DNA of 64,000 nucleotides from Ignavibacteriota bacterium (GTDB taxonomy: Bacteria; Bacteroidota; Ignavibacteria; Ignavibacteriales; Melioribacteraceae): NCBI GenBank assembly GCA_016713565.1, contig JADJOX010000005.1, positions 290,847 through 354,846 of the forward strand, read 5' to 3'. Each line of letters starts with the position of its first letter. Position 1 is the stretch's first letter. Shown in pieces: positions 8,558-17,578 of the stretch. The position numbers and the translations under genes are program-made. Under the pieces are notes generated by a model. It had not been told where the DNA came from. It saw only the letters and a list, made by a program, of their open reading frames with translations, and made no database searches.

Positions 8558-11500
8558 TTAAGAATACAATTTATATAAAACCGGAACAATTATTAATGTT
8601 AAAACTGTAGAGACTAAAAGTCCGCCAATAATAGTCCAGCCCATCGGCGCCCACATTGTACCACCGCCAATTGTTAAGGGAAACAAACCCACAATTGTTG
8701 TACCTGTAGTTAATAATATCGGCATAAATCGTACTTCAGATGCATAAATAAGCGCGTCATAAACTTCCATTCCTTCTTCTTTTAACTGATTTGTATAATC
8801 AACAAGAATAATTGAATTATTTACTACAATGCCAACAAGACTCGTCAATCCCACAAATGCAGTAAATGAAAATGTATTTCCGGTCAATAATAAAGCAACG
8901 ATTGAACCAATTACTGCCAAAGGAATGGCAGAGAAAACAATAAACGGCTGTTTGTAAGATTTGAACTGCAGCACAAGGATTCCGAAAATTCCAACTATTG
9001 CTATAATCATAGCTTTTGCCATTCCGCCAAAGGATTCCTGTTGACTTTCTCTTTCGCCGCCAATATGAAACGAATAGCCTTTTTTCAATGGAACTTTTTC
9101 TAACTTATGCATTATTGTGCTAGTTACTGTATTAACTGAATAACCGGAAACAACGTCCGATGTAATTGTAACTGTTCTTGAAAGATCAAAATGACTGATA
9201 GCTAGCGGTGTTTTTGTCAATTCAATTTTTGCCAATTGTTTAAGGGGAATTAGCTCGCCGGACATTGATGAAACAAAAATTCTGTCGAATTTTTCAAATT
9301 CGGAATTGCCTAAAACCGGCGATCGAATAATTACGTCAAACTCTTTAGCATTTTCGTCTCTGAATTTTGTTATGCTCAAACCATTAATTGATGCCCTAAT
9401 TGTACGGTCAATTTCGACAATAGGAACTCCAAGTATTGCGGCTTTTTCTCTATTTATTTTTACTGACAAATCCATTTTTGAAGTACCCATCGGATTATTA
9501 ATATTTATTGTTCCTTCAGTTGATTTAAATATTTTTTCGACATCCAGGGAAACTTTTCTCAATTCGTTTATATTTTCTCCAATTATTTTTATTGCAACTG
9601 GGGCTTCTATCGGGGGTCCCTGTTCGAATTCTTTAACTTCAATTTCGGCTCCGGCAATTTTTGAAAATTCATTTCTCAATCCGCTAAGAAACTTGTTGAA
9701 TTCTGAATAATTGTATGATTTCAACTCAACAAATATTTGAGAATGGTTTTTAGCATTTCTTTTCCCGATAACATTATAATAAATTCTAGGATTTCCATTT
9801 CCAATATTCGTGGTAAAATTTAACACTTCATTTTTTACTTTTAAAATCTCTTCGATTCTAAGAGCAAATTCTTTTGTTTTTTTCAGACTGCTGCCTTCTG
9901 GCAAATTGATATTTATCATAAATTGAGGTTTTTCGGCTTTTGGGAAAAAGCTTATTCCGACATACGGAATTAGAGTAAGACTGACCAAAAACGCAATTAC
10001 AGCAATAGATATTATTAACTTTGGATTTTTCAAAGCAAAGGCTAATCTTTTTTTATATACATTTTCAATAAACTTGTTAACAAATTTTCTAGCCGCTTTT
10101 TTGTCGGAAATTGTTGAAGCCTTCATAAATTTTCTTGATAATAGCGGTGTTAAGGTTAACGCAAGCATTAAAGATGCAAAAAGAGTATAAGTCACCGTTA
10201 TCGGCATACTTCTTATAAAATCTCCGGTTACATCCTGCATTAACATCATTGGAATAAAAGCAAAAACTGTTGTTAACGTAGAACTAATTATTGGCCAAGT
10301 GATTTGTGCTGTTCCTTTTACCGCGGCATCAAAGTTTGACAGACCTGATGAAATATATCTTGCAATATTTTCTGTTACAACAATAGAATTATCAACTAAC
10401 ATTCCAAGTGCGATAACAAGACCGGCAATTGACATTTGCTCTAGTCCGTAATTGGATAAATCTAGAAATCCTATACCGATAACAATAGATATGGGAATAA
10501 CAGACATTACGATTATTGCCGTTCTCAAATCCACAAACAAGAACATCATCAAACCGACTAAAAATAAACCCTGCAAAAGATTAATAAAAAATCCGTTCAA
10601 TCTCGTTTTAACGCTTATCGATTGATCGAATACAGTTTCGATTTTCATGGAATTTGGCAATGTAGTTTTAAACTCTTCAAGTTTATTTTTTAATTCGCCT
10701 GAAACATCAAAAATATTTGTGCCCGTTTTTTGATCAGCGGTAATGAAAATTGCCCGTCTTTGATTGAACTTTGCAATATGTTTCTCGTCTTCGAATGATT
10801 TATAAATGTTGGCTAAATCTTTCAAATAAATGTTACCTCCGGCTCTTGAGCTTATAATAATATTTTTGATATCTTTAATATTTTTAAAACTGCCGCTCGT
10901 CTGCACGCTAAAATTTTTTCCTCCTAAGTCTATTTCCCCTCCTGGAATATTTACATTTTGAGATTGAATTACCTGAATGACTTGAGAAAGCGGAATCTTA
11001 AAATTAGAAAGTCTTTCAAAATTAATTTCCACTTTAATTTCTTGTTCAGGAAATGCCAAAATTTGTACGCTTTTAACGCCGCTTATCTTTTTAAGAATGT
11101 CTTGCAAATGTTCAGCTTCTTTTTCCATACTTGAATATTCAGCGGTTTCTGAAATTAAAGCTAGTTGTAAAATCTTAACATCGGATATAGACCATTTCAT
11201 CATATCAACATCGGAAATCTCATCCGGTAATTTGTTTTTAATACTGTTTACCTTTTGAGTTACATCTGAATATTTATCATCGGCATCACTACCTGCAATA
11301 AATTCAATATCAATAACACCGTAACTATCCCGTGCATAACTTTTAATTGATTTAATGTCTTCAAGTTCATTCAGTGCTTCCTCAATTGGATTTATTACCA
11401 ATTCTTCAACATCCGAAGGAGTTGCGCCTGGATAAACAACAATAATTGAAGCGGCCGGAGGTGATACTTGCGGATCTTCTGATCTAGGCATTGTGAAAAA

Positions 11501-11584
11501 AGATACGATTCCTAGTAACAGCAAAATAAAAATTATTATTATGGAAAATTGGTGATTTTCTAATGTAAGTTTCGATAAATTCAT
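8558..11584 (-). CDS. RND-family efflux transporter permease (AcrB/MdtB-like)
   Basis: Protein of 1008 residues, close to the usual RND length. It has an N-terminal transmembrane helix (about 13-32), a large periplasmic porter domain, a block of helices around 335-480 and a second helical block after a second periplasmic loop. 'GLVIALGMLVDNSIVVTENI' is the TM4 signature with the proton-relay Asp. The N-terminal 'PRSEDPQVSPPAA' is typical of the divergent RND subgroup common in Bacteroidota. It should form the inner-membrane pump of a tripartite exporter with the adaptor (11600) and the outer-membrane channel (12690), fixed by operon context. The exported compound is unknown. Confidence 0.92.
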   Translation of the reverse strand: MNLSKLTLENHQFSIIIIFILLLLGIVSFFTMPRSEDPQVSPPAASIIVVYPGATPSDVEELVINPIEEALNELEDIKSIKSYARDSYGVIDIEFIAGSDADDKYSDVTQKVNSIKNKLPDEISDVDMMKWSISDVKILQLALISETAEYSSMEKEAEHLQDILKKISGVKSVQILAFPEQEIKVEINFERLSNFKIPLSQVIQVIQSQNVNIPGGEIDLGGKNFSVQTSGSFKNIKDIKNIIISSRAGGNIYLKDLANIYKSFEDEKHIAKFNQRRAIFITADQKTGTNIFDVSGELKNKLEEFKTTLPNSMKIETVFDQSISVKTRLNGFFINLLQGLFLVGLMMFLFVDLRTAIIVMSVIPISIVIGIGFLDLSNYGLEQMSIAGLVIALGMLVDNSIVVTENIARYISSGLSNFDAAVKGTAQITWPIISSTLTTVFAFIPMMLMQDVTGDFIRSMPITVTYTLFASLMLALTLTPLLSRKFMKASTISDKKAARKFVNKFIENVYKKRLAFALKNPKLIISIAVIAFLVSLTLIPYVGISFFPKAEKPQFMININLPEGSSLKKTKEFALRIEEILKVKNEVLNFTTNIGNGNPRIYYNVIGKRNAKNHSQIFVELKSYNYSEFNKFLSGLRNEFSKIAGAEIEVKEFEQGPPIEAPVAIKIIGENINELRKVSLDVEKIFKSTEGTININNPMGTSKMDLSVKINREKAAILGVPIVEIDRTIRASINGLSITKFRDENAKEFDVIIRSPVLGNSEFEKFDRIFVSSMSGELIPLKQLAKIELTKTPLAISHFDLSRTVTITSDVVSGYSVNTVTSTIMHKLEKVPLKKGYSFHIGGERESQQESFGGMAKAMIIAIVGIFGILVLQFKSYKQPFIVFSAIPLAVIGSIVALLLTGNTFSFTAFVGLTSLVGIVVNNSIILVDYTNQLKEEGMEVYDALIYASEVRFMPILLTTGTTIVGLFPLTIGGGTMWAPMGWTIIGGLLVSTVLTLIIVPVLYKLYS

Positions 11585-11599
11585 TTTAATCTCTCAAAA

Positions 11600-12634
11600 T
11601 TAATTTACAGCATTAACTTTTATACCGTCATTCAGATATTCAGCACCTTCGGTGATTACCTCACCAATCTTTTCATTCGCAAGTTTTATAAAAACATTGT
11701 CCGCCATAATTTCCATTATTTCGACCTCTTGTTTTACCGCAATGTTATTATTAATGTAAAAAACATAACCTTTAGAACCTTCAGCATCTGTTAGGGCTTG
11801 AACAGGTATTAATTTTGCTTTAACTTTTTCCGAAGGGAATATATCTACACTGGCTATCATACCTGAAATAAAATTTTTGTCGGGATTCCTTAATGACAAT
11901 TCAATTTCAAAAATTCCATTCATCGGATTTGATGCTCCCGCTTTCTGCGAAACCACAGCCGAAAATGCTTGATTGTAATTATCAAATTTTACAATTGCCG
12001 AATCACCGATATTGATTTTATACAAATCGTTGTCGGTAATGCCGCAAACAATTTTCCATGCAGAAGTGTTTGAACCTACTATAAATACTGGATTTCCTGG
12101 AGCAACAATTTCATTTTCATCAACAATTTTCTTATAGATTTTTCCTTCAAATGGCGATGTAATTGTAGAATAATTCAAATTGAATTTAGCAATGTTCAAA
12201 TTTGAAGAAGCTGCTTCCAAACCGGATTTTACATTTTGATACTGTTCTAAAGTAACAACGCTGTCCTTGTATAAATTTTCAATTCTGTTATAATCTCTTA
12301 AATTTTTCTCATAATTAACTTTTGCCTGATTGTATAGCGCTTCAATTTCATCCAATTTTAATTTTGCCAAAATCTGACCAGATTTTATCGCGTCTCCTTC
12401 CATTACAAAAATTTTAGAAACGATTCCACCAGTTTTAAAAGATAGTACGGCTTCTTTTTCAGCAGTCAGCTTCCCGCTTGAATGCACCGGCATAGAAATT
12501 TGCGTTTCGGTAATTTTCGCAACTTTTACGGGAATAACTTCTTCAGAATTTATTTCGTTCTTTTTCTCACCGCAACCCAGTATTAGAATTATCCCCAAAA
12601 AAGCTTTGATTGAAACAATTATTATACTTTTCAT
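11600..12634 (-). CDS. RND efflux periplasmic adaptor subunit (membrane fusion protein)
   Basis: Protein of 344 residues with a lipoprotein-type signal ('LILGCGEKK', lipidated Cys about residue 21). It then shows the adaptor architecture: a barrel-sandwich/lipoyl half ('ILAKLKLDEIEALYNQAKVNYE'), an alpha-hairpin (about 95-145, 'RIENLYKDSVVTLEQYQNVKSG'), the second lipoyl half ('ITSPFEGKIYKKIVDENEIV') and the beta-barrel domain. It links the inner-membrane RND pump (15 bp downstream) to the TolC-like channel (55 bp upstream). The operon order channel-adaptor-pump and the TetR gene at 14113 support regulated drug or metabolite efflux. Confidence 0.92.
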   Translation of the reverse strand: MKSIIIVSIKAFLGIILILGCGEKKNEINSEEVIPVKVAKITETQISMPVHSSGKLTAEKEAVLSFKTGGIVSKIFVMEGDAIKSGQILAKLKLDEIEALYNQAKVNYEKNLRDYNRIENLYKDSVVTLEQYQNVKSGLEAASSNLNIAKFNLNYSTITSPFEGKIYKKIVDENEIVAPGNPVFIVGSNTSAWKIVCGITDNDLYKINIGDSAIVKFDNYNQAFSAVVSQKAGASNPMNGIFEIELSLRNPDKNFISGMIASVDIFPSEKVKAKLIPVQALTDAEGSKGYVFYINNNIAVKQEVEIMEIMADNVFIKLANEKIGEVITEGAEYLNDGIKVNAVN

Positions 12635-12689
12635 TTTTAATCCTAAATTTTTATTAATTGACGTTGTACTTTTAAGTCGATCTAAAATT

Positions 12690-14054
12690 TTATTCGTAAT
12701 TTTTCAAATCTATAAATGCTGCCATCTTTTCCAGCTCGGAAATTTTTTGTTGATAATCATATTTTGAAACCACTTCATTTATTTCCGATTGGAGCAGTTT
12801 ATTTCTTGAATCAAGATATTCAATGTAACTCGCAATTCCCTCGATATATTTTTTTTCTATAATTCTAAATGAAATTTTCATACTAGCCAGCATTTCTTGG
12901 GCTGATATTAATGATTTTTGAGATAGTTCATAGTTTTTGTAACTGTTTATCACTTGAAGTGAAATTTGTTTTTTTAATTCCTCCATCTGCACTTCAACTT
13001 TTTTCCTTTCCAATTCAGCTTGTTCACTTTTTGACACGTCCTGAAATCCATTAAATAAATTCCAATGCAGAACCAACGATGCCATCCAATAATCATCTTT
13101 ATCCGTAAATCTGTATTGCTCGCCTTGGAATCCATAATCGGCGGCAAAAACCAGCGTAGGGAAATAATTTGAATTTGCCATGGATTTTTTATCTTTATAA
13201 ATTTCTGCCATATATTCAAGCTGAAGAATCTCTTCCCTTTTTTCAGTTGCGTTTAAGCACGTTTGATTCAAATCAGAAATTACCGTTTGCCAAACTATTG
13301 TCGTATCAATTATTATTTCTCTCTCCAGCGGATTGTTCAATAGAAAATTAAAATATGAAGCTGCCAATTCACTGTTGTTTTTGGCTTCCATTAGTTTTTG
13401 TTCCATTTCTGAAACTTCAGCTTTTGCTCTGTAAACTATATCGATGGTGATTTTATCGTTTTTTTGCAGACTTTCACAAACGCGCAGGTTTTCATTTACA
13501 AGCTCTAAAGAGCTTTCATAAATTTTTTCTACACCTTTGCATTTCAAATAGTTGAAATAGCTATTTTTGATTTGGTCTACCAGCGATCTTGCAAATACCT
13601 TTTTATCAAGTTGACTTATTTCTAAAATTTTATCTTGAATATTATAATTGTAAAAAATTGCGGGCTGAAATAATGGCTGCACCAAACTAATTTTTGTTTC
13701 TTGTTCTTCTTTTCGCAAAAAAGGAATTATTTCATTTTGAATGTTCGTTGGAAATAAATTTTGCTGCATCAAATAATTTAAGGCTGAATGAATCGGGTTA
13801 ACCAAATTTCCGACCGGAAAAATTATTTCGCGCCCGCCTCCGGCTCTTGAATATCGAGCATTAACTCCGAGCGACGGAAAAAACATGCCTTGCGCCTCTT
13901 GGAGCGAACTTAAATTTTTTTCCAAATTGAATTGTTTTTGTTTTAGTGCAAGATTGTTCTCCAAACCGTATCTAACATAATTCTCCAATGTTTCACTCTG
14001 AGCAAATATTTGCATTGAAAGAGTAAGTAAAATAACTATCATTTTTGATTTCAT
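12690..14054 (-). CDS. TolC-like outer-membrane efflux channel
   Basis: Protein of 454 residues with a signal peptide (1-18, 'SMQIFAQS'). It has two repeated long alpha-helical halves rich in Glu/Lys/Leu ('LENYVRYGLENNLALKQKQFNLEKN' class repeats at about 22-60 and 240-290), as in the outer membrane efflux protein family. A beta-strand segment ('DYGFQGEQYRFTDKDDYW', then 'LVLHWNLFNGF') marks the membrane barrel. It is the first structural gene of the efflux operon. A TetR-type inverted repeat lies between its start and the end of the upstream regulator gene. Confidence 0.9.
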   Translation of the reverse strand: MKSKMIVILLTLSMQIFAQSETLENYVRYGLENNLALKQKQFNLEKNLSSLQEAQGMFFPSLGVNARYSRAGGGREIIFPVGNLVNPIHSALNYLMQQNLFPTNIQNEIIPFLRKEEQETKISLVQPLFQPAIFYNYNIQDKILEISQLDKKVFARSLVDQIKNSYFNYLKCKGVEKIYESSLELVNENLRVCESLQKNDKITIDIVYRAKAEVSEMEQKLMEAKNNSELAASYFNFLLNNPLEREIIIDTTIVWQTVISDLNQTCLNATEKREEILQLEYMAEIYKDKKSMANSNYFPTLVFAADYGFQGEQYRFTDKDDYWMASLVLHWNLFNGFQDVSKSEQAELERKKVEVQMEELKKQISLQVINSYKNYELSQKSLISAQEMLASMKISFRIIEKKYIEGIASYIEYLDSRNKLLQSEINEVVSKYDYQQKISELEKMAAFIDLKNYE

Positions 14055-14079
14055 AAATCCTCGCTAAATGTGAATCATT

Positions 14080-14098
14080 AAATGACCGACAGTCATTT
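14080..14098. promoter_or_regulatory. Probable TetR operator upstream of the efflux operon
   Basis: Inverted repeat AAATGAC-CGACA-GTCATTT lies 26 bp upstream of the channel gene's start codon and just after the TetR gene's stop. The 7-bp arms are perfectly complementary. A weaker relative (TGACC-ATT-GGTTA) lies at 14770-14782, just upstream of the TetR gene, which suggests one repressor controls both. This was assigned by eye and position. Confidence 0.5.
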
Positions 14099-14112
14099 TA
14101 ATATAAATTTTT

Positions 14113-14748
14113 TTATGATTTTAATGCTTTAAAAGTAAATTCAAAAAAGTATGAAATTAATTCTTCCGGTGTACAGTTCATTTCCGTACAAAGTATGTCT
14201 CCTTTAAGCGTAACCAACTGTAAAACCCCAAGAGATTCACCCCAAAGAATTAGTGCAGTTTTTGCGGGATCCAAATCTTTTCTAATTGAGCCGTCATTCA
14301 TTCCTTCAATTATTGTTTCAATTAGAATTTTATTGGTCTCCATTTTCTTTTTGAGAATTTTCTCATCTTCCGACTCTGGTTCAATCCCCTCAACCTTCTG
14401 CACTTCTTCAAACATAAGCGCTTTATAATAATTTGGAAATTCAAAATAAAATTTGATATATGCTTCGCCGATTGCTTTAACTTTCATAAGACCGTTTGAC
14501 TGCTTTGAAGAAAATTCTACAAAAAGTTCGTGAAGTTTTGATATTCCCCTATTCACAAAAACTTTGAATAATTCTTCTTTATTCTTAAAATAAAGATATA
14601 AAGTTCCTTTGCTAAGCTCGACTTCGGAAGCTATATCGTCCATGGTCGTTGAGTTAAATCCTTTAGTAAAAAAAACTTTCTCAGCTGCGTAAATTATTTC
14701 TTGCCGCCTTTGAATTCTTTCCCGTTCTTTTCTTTCCGAAATTCCCAT
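14113..14748 (-). CDS. TetR-family regulator of the RND efflux operon
   Basis: Protein of 211 residues. The N-terminal DNA-binding domain is clear: 'RRQEIIYAAEKVFFTKGFNSTTMDDIASE' and 'LSKGTLYLYFKNKEELF'. The C-terminal ligand domain is all-helical and of normal length. The gene lies directly upstream of the channel-adaptor-pump genes on the same strand, with an inverted repeat in the 58-bp gap. The usual role is repression relieved when a pump substrate binds. The ligand is not predictable from sequence. Confidence 0.9.
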   Translation of the reverse strand: MGISERKERERIQRRQEIIYAAEKVFFTKGFNSTTMDDIASEVELSKGTLYLYFKNKEELFKVFVNRGISKLHELFVEFSSKQSNGLMKVKAIGEAYIKFYFEFPNYYKALMFEEVQKVEGIEPESEDEKILKKKMETNKILIETIIEGMNDGSIRKDLDPAKTALILWGESLGVLQLVTLKGDILCTEMNCTPEELISYFFEFTFKALKS

Positions 14749-14866
14749 AATTGACTTTTATTTAATTACTGACCATTGGTTATTTTATAACGTAAAGATA
14801 ATTACGTACTTAAGAAATGTCAAATTATTTTTTTATTTGATGTGAAAATTAGAAATTGAAGAGAAA

Positions 14867-15913
14867 TTACTTTGAAAATTTCTTTTCAAGAATTTCCAGA
14901 TTTTCAATCGATTTATTAGAAAACTGAGGATACCGATTATTGCTTTTTTTCGCCGCGGAATTATAGAGGTGAATAAATTTAAATGGATTTCCAACACATT
15001 TTACAATTTCATTTTTACCTTCCTTTTCCAAAATTAAACTTGCCATAAAATAACCTGTGGTATGTCCTTGCTGCGGTAAAACTTCCAGTATATTTCGACC
15101 GATAACTTTAATATTTTTTAGGTTGGAATTAAGTCCAGATAAATATTCGTCAATTTTATTTATTACATACGGTGAATTTCCAACATCATTTATAAATTGT
15201 TTTGCATATATTGAAATTGATTTACTTGATTTGGTAAACCAATCTCTTTTATCCACCATATCTGCAATTCCTTCTGCTTCAATCTTTGCTAACGCGTTAA
15301 TTAATATCTCATCATCCTCAGAAACTTTATTATAATTGATTTGCACTTGTCTGTTTCTATACCAATGATGAAATTCATGCGATAAGAAACTCATGAAATC
15401 CCATTCTAAAGAAGCGCACAAATCAACAACAATTGGTGATGAACCTCTTCCGTTGTTTTCAAAAATTACAAACGATACAGGTGGAAGCTGATCGACATTT
15501 GATTGAGGCAAGAATTCCAAAGTTCGTTTTACCGCAGTTTGAGAAAAATTATTTGCCATCAACTTACTCTGTTGATCGGAAATTATTTTTCTGTTATCTC
15601 TTACTTTAATAAAATGAGTAAGGTGATTTAAATTTTTACCGTTTTTTAACGCTTCATTTAATTCATTTTGCTTTGAAGGCATAAAAACGAGTTTAAAATT
15701 TTCAATAAAAAACTGTCTCGTAAATTCGCCGCTTGTTAAAACTTTATAACCCGGTGTGTTAAACAATTCGTTCCATTCGGAATTTGCAGGTTCTTTATTA
15801 GTTTTTAAAATATCGACTATTTCCCAAAATTTATGCATACCGCTAAAATCATAATTTGAATTTTGCGAAAACGAAATTGATGATAATAAAAGAAGAAAAA
15901 TGTATTTGAGCAT
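14867..15913 (-). CDS. DUF5700-like putative zinc-dependent peptidase
   Basis: Protein of 348 residues with a signal peptide (1-16, 'SSISFSQN'). 'LSHEFHHWYRNR' (about residue 180) is an HExxH-type zinc site, and a downstream acidic residue in 'IEAEGIADMVD' would be the third ligand. This matches the layout of the DUF5700 family of putative metallopeptidases common in Bacteroidota. It is probably exported to the periplasm or surface. No neighbour shares its pathway. Catalytic activity has been inferred for the family rather than shown here. Confidence 0.7.
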   Translation of the reverse strand: MLKYIFLLLLSSISFSQNSNYDFSGMHKFWEIVDILKTNKEPANSEWNELFNTPGYKVLTSGEFTRQFFIENFKLVFMPSKQNELNEALKNGKNLNHLTHFIKVRDNRKIISDQQSKLMANNFSQTAVKRTLEFLPQSNVDQLPPVSFVIFENNGRGSSPIVVDLCASLEWDFMSFLSHEFHHWYRNRQVQINYNKVSEDDEILINALAKIEAEGIADMVDKRDWFTKSSKSISIYAKQFINDVGNSPYVINKIDEYLSGLNSNLKNIKVIGRNILEVLPQQGHTTGYFMASLILEKEGKNEIVKCVGNPFKFIHLYNSAAKKSNNRYPQFSNKSIENLEILEKKFSK

Positions 15914-16036
15914 CTAATAAATAAAATAAATTATGATCTACTATCGAATAAATAGTAAAATTTAGAAGTGTCAACTTACCTTAAATAAGAAGTGAAATTT
16001 TTGTTAATAATTAAATAAATCGTTGATATTTAATTA

Positions 16037-17542
16037 TTAATGTCCTCCTTTAACATTTGAACGAATATTCACTGTTGATCGTGGTTCCTTTATAAATAGC
16101 CAAAAAACAACGGATAGACAAATGAAAATACCGCAAAGAATATATAATAATTGGTAATTCTGAGTTTCGGAAATAATGTTTGCCACGCCTTGACTCATCA
16201 TTTGTGGAAGAACAACCGCAAGGTTGAAAATTCCCATAAACAATCCCATTTTATTTTGGTTAACTCTTTCGGTAACAATTGAGAACACAATTGATATAAC
16301 AGCGGACCAGCCAATTCCCGTTAAAAACATTCCGAAATAAAAATTTCCTTCGAACTTTCCGAGAAACGCGATATAAAAATATCCTATTGCGCTAAATGCT
16401 AAAGCAAAAGTATAAGTTTTTACTCTTCCGATTTTTTTTGCAAGCGAAGATAATACCATTGGAAATACCGCGCCGACGGCATTTAAAATCAGAAATCCTA
16501 AAGAAACAATATTTCCGGTTGTAGTATCTTTTGTTTGAGCAACACCAGTTAAAAATTCCGCAAATTTATTTGCAAATACATCTGTAAGATCAATGTTAGG
16601 TATTATTTGCTTATCAATAAAAAAACCAGTCATTACAAACATGCTTTGAAAGGCTATCCATGTAAATGTATGAGCCAGCATTATTTTTTGAAATTCAATG
16701 TTATCCGATTCATTTTTTCTACTTTTTAAAATAATATAAATTCCAACAACAACGGTATATACCAAACTTAAAACTAACAATGTGTTGTGAACAGAACGAA
16801 GTTCATTTTGATAAAAGTGAAATATTAAACTGAAAATACCGAAAACCAAAAACCCATATAATGGAAATATTGATTTAATGATACCTAATATTGAATGAGA
16901 ATCTTTTTTAGATTCAATAAAACCCGGTAATTCTTTTGGTTCCTCAATTAACAGAATTGGGAAGACTGAACAAGCCAAAACAAATATTGCCGCTATAAGC
17001 AGTAAAGTTTCATTGCCGTAAACCATAGAAAGAAAATAAGCCAAAACTCCAAAAGTGCCAGAAATAACCTGCATCCAAACATAACCGGATGTTCGTTTTT
17101 TTCCTTCAGGAGTAAGATCCGCTATAATTGACCTTGCGGGATTAAAAGTTACATTTATAGAAAGATCCAGTAAAAGCGCAATTATCGATGCAATTAAAAT
17201 TATACTAGTAATCCCACTCGCTTTTGAAATTACTCCAATTTGCGGCAGTGCCAAAAACATAAGCGAGCCGATTATTCCGCCAATCATAATAAAAGGTCGT
17301 CTTCTTCCATTTAAAAACCAAACATTATCACTTATCATTCCTACAATAACCTGCCCGAATATTCCAGCCAATGGTCCGGCCAACCAAACAAACGCAACTT
17401 CATGAATGTTCAAACCGTACTTTTTATTCAGTATCCAACTTAACGCGGCAATTTGTGTGGAAAGAGCAAATCCAACTGCGGTTGCGGGAAGTGCAAGCAT
17501 TGCATAAAATGTGTTTGTCAATTTTTTCTGGATGTCTAACAT
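16037..17542 (-). CDS. MFS transporter of the SLC45/GPH (glucoside) type
   Basis: Inner-membrane protein of 501 residues with about 12 hydrophobic helices and a central cytoplasmic loop. 'MISDNVWFLNGRRRPFIMIGG' is the MFS loop 2-3 motif, with the RRRP version typical of SLC45 and sucrose/maltose symporters. It lies 36 bp downstream of the secreted GH13 enzyme on the same strand, so it probably imports the malto-oligosaccharides that enzyme releases. Substrate specificity is inferred from context only. Confidence 0.85.
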   Translation of the reverse strand: MLDIQKKLTNTFYAMLALPATAVGFALSTQIAALSWILNKKYGLNIHEVAFVWLAGPLAGIFGQVIVGMISDNVWFLNGRRRPFIMIGGIIGSLMFLALPQIGVISKASGITSIILIASIIALLLDLSINVTFNPARSIIADLTPEGKKRTSGYVWMQVISGTFGVLAYFLSMVYGNETLLLIAAIFVLACSVFPILLIEEPKELPGFIESKKDSHSILGIIKSIFPLYGFLVFGIFSLIFHFYQNELRSVHNTLLVLSLVYTVVVGIYIILKSRKNESDNIEFQKIMLAHTFTWIAFQSMFVMTGFFIDKQIIPNIDLTDVFANKFAEFLTGVAQTKDTTTGNIVSLGFLILNAVGAVFPMVLSSLAKKIGRVKTYTFALAFSAIGYFYIAFLGKFEGNFYFGMFLTGIGWSAVISIVFSIVTERVNQNKMGLFMGIFNLAVVLPQMMSQGVANIISETQNYQLLYILCGIFICLSVVFWLFIKEPRSTVNIRSNVKGGH

Positions 17543-17578
17543 TTTATCCTCAATATTATTTTGAGAGATTAAAAAAAT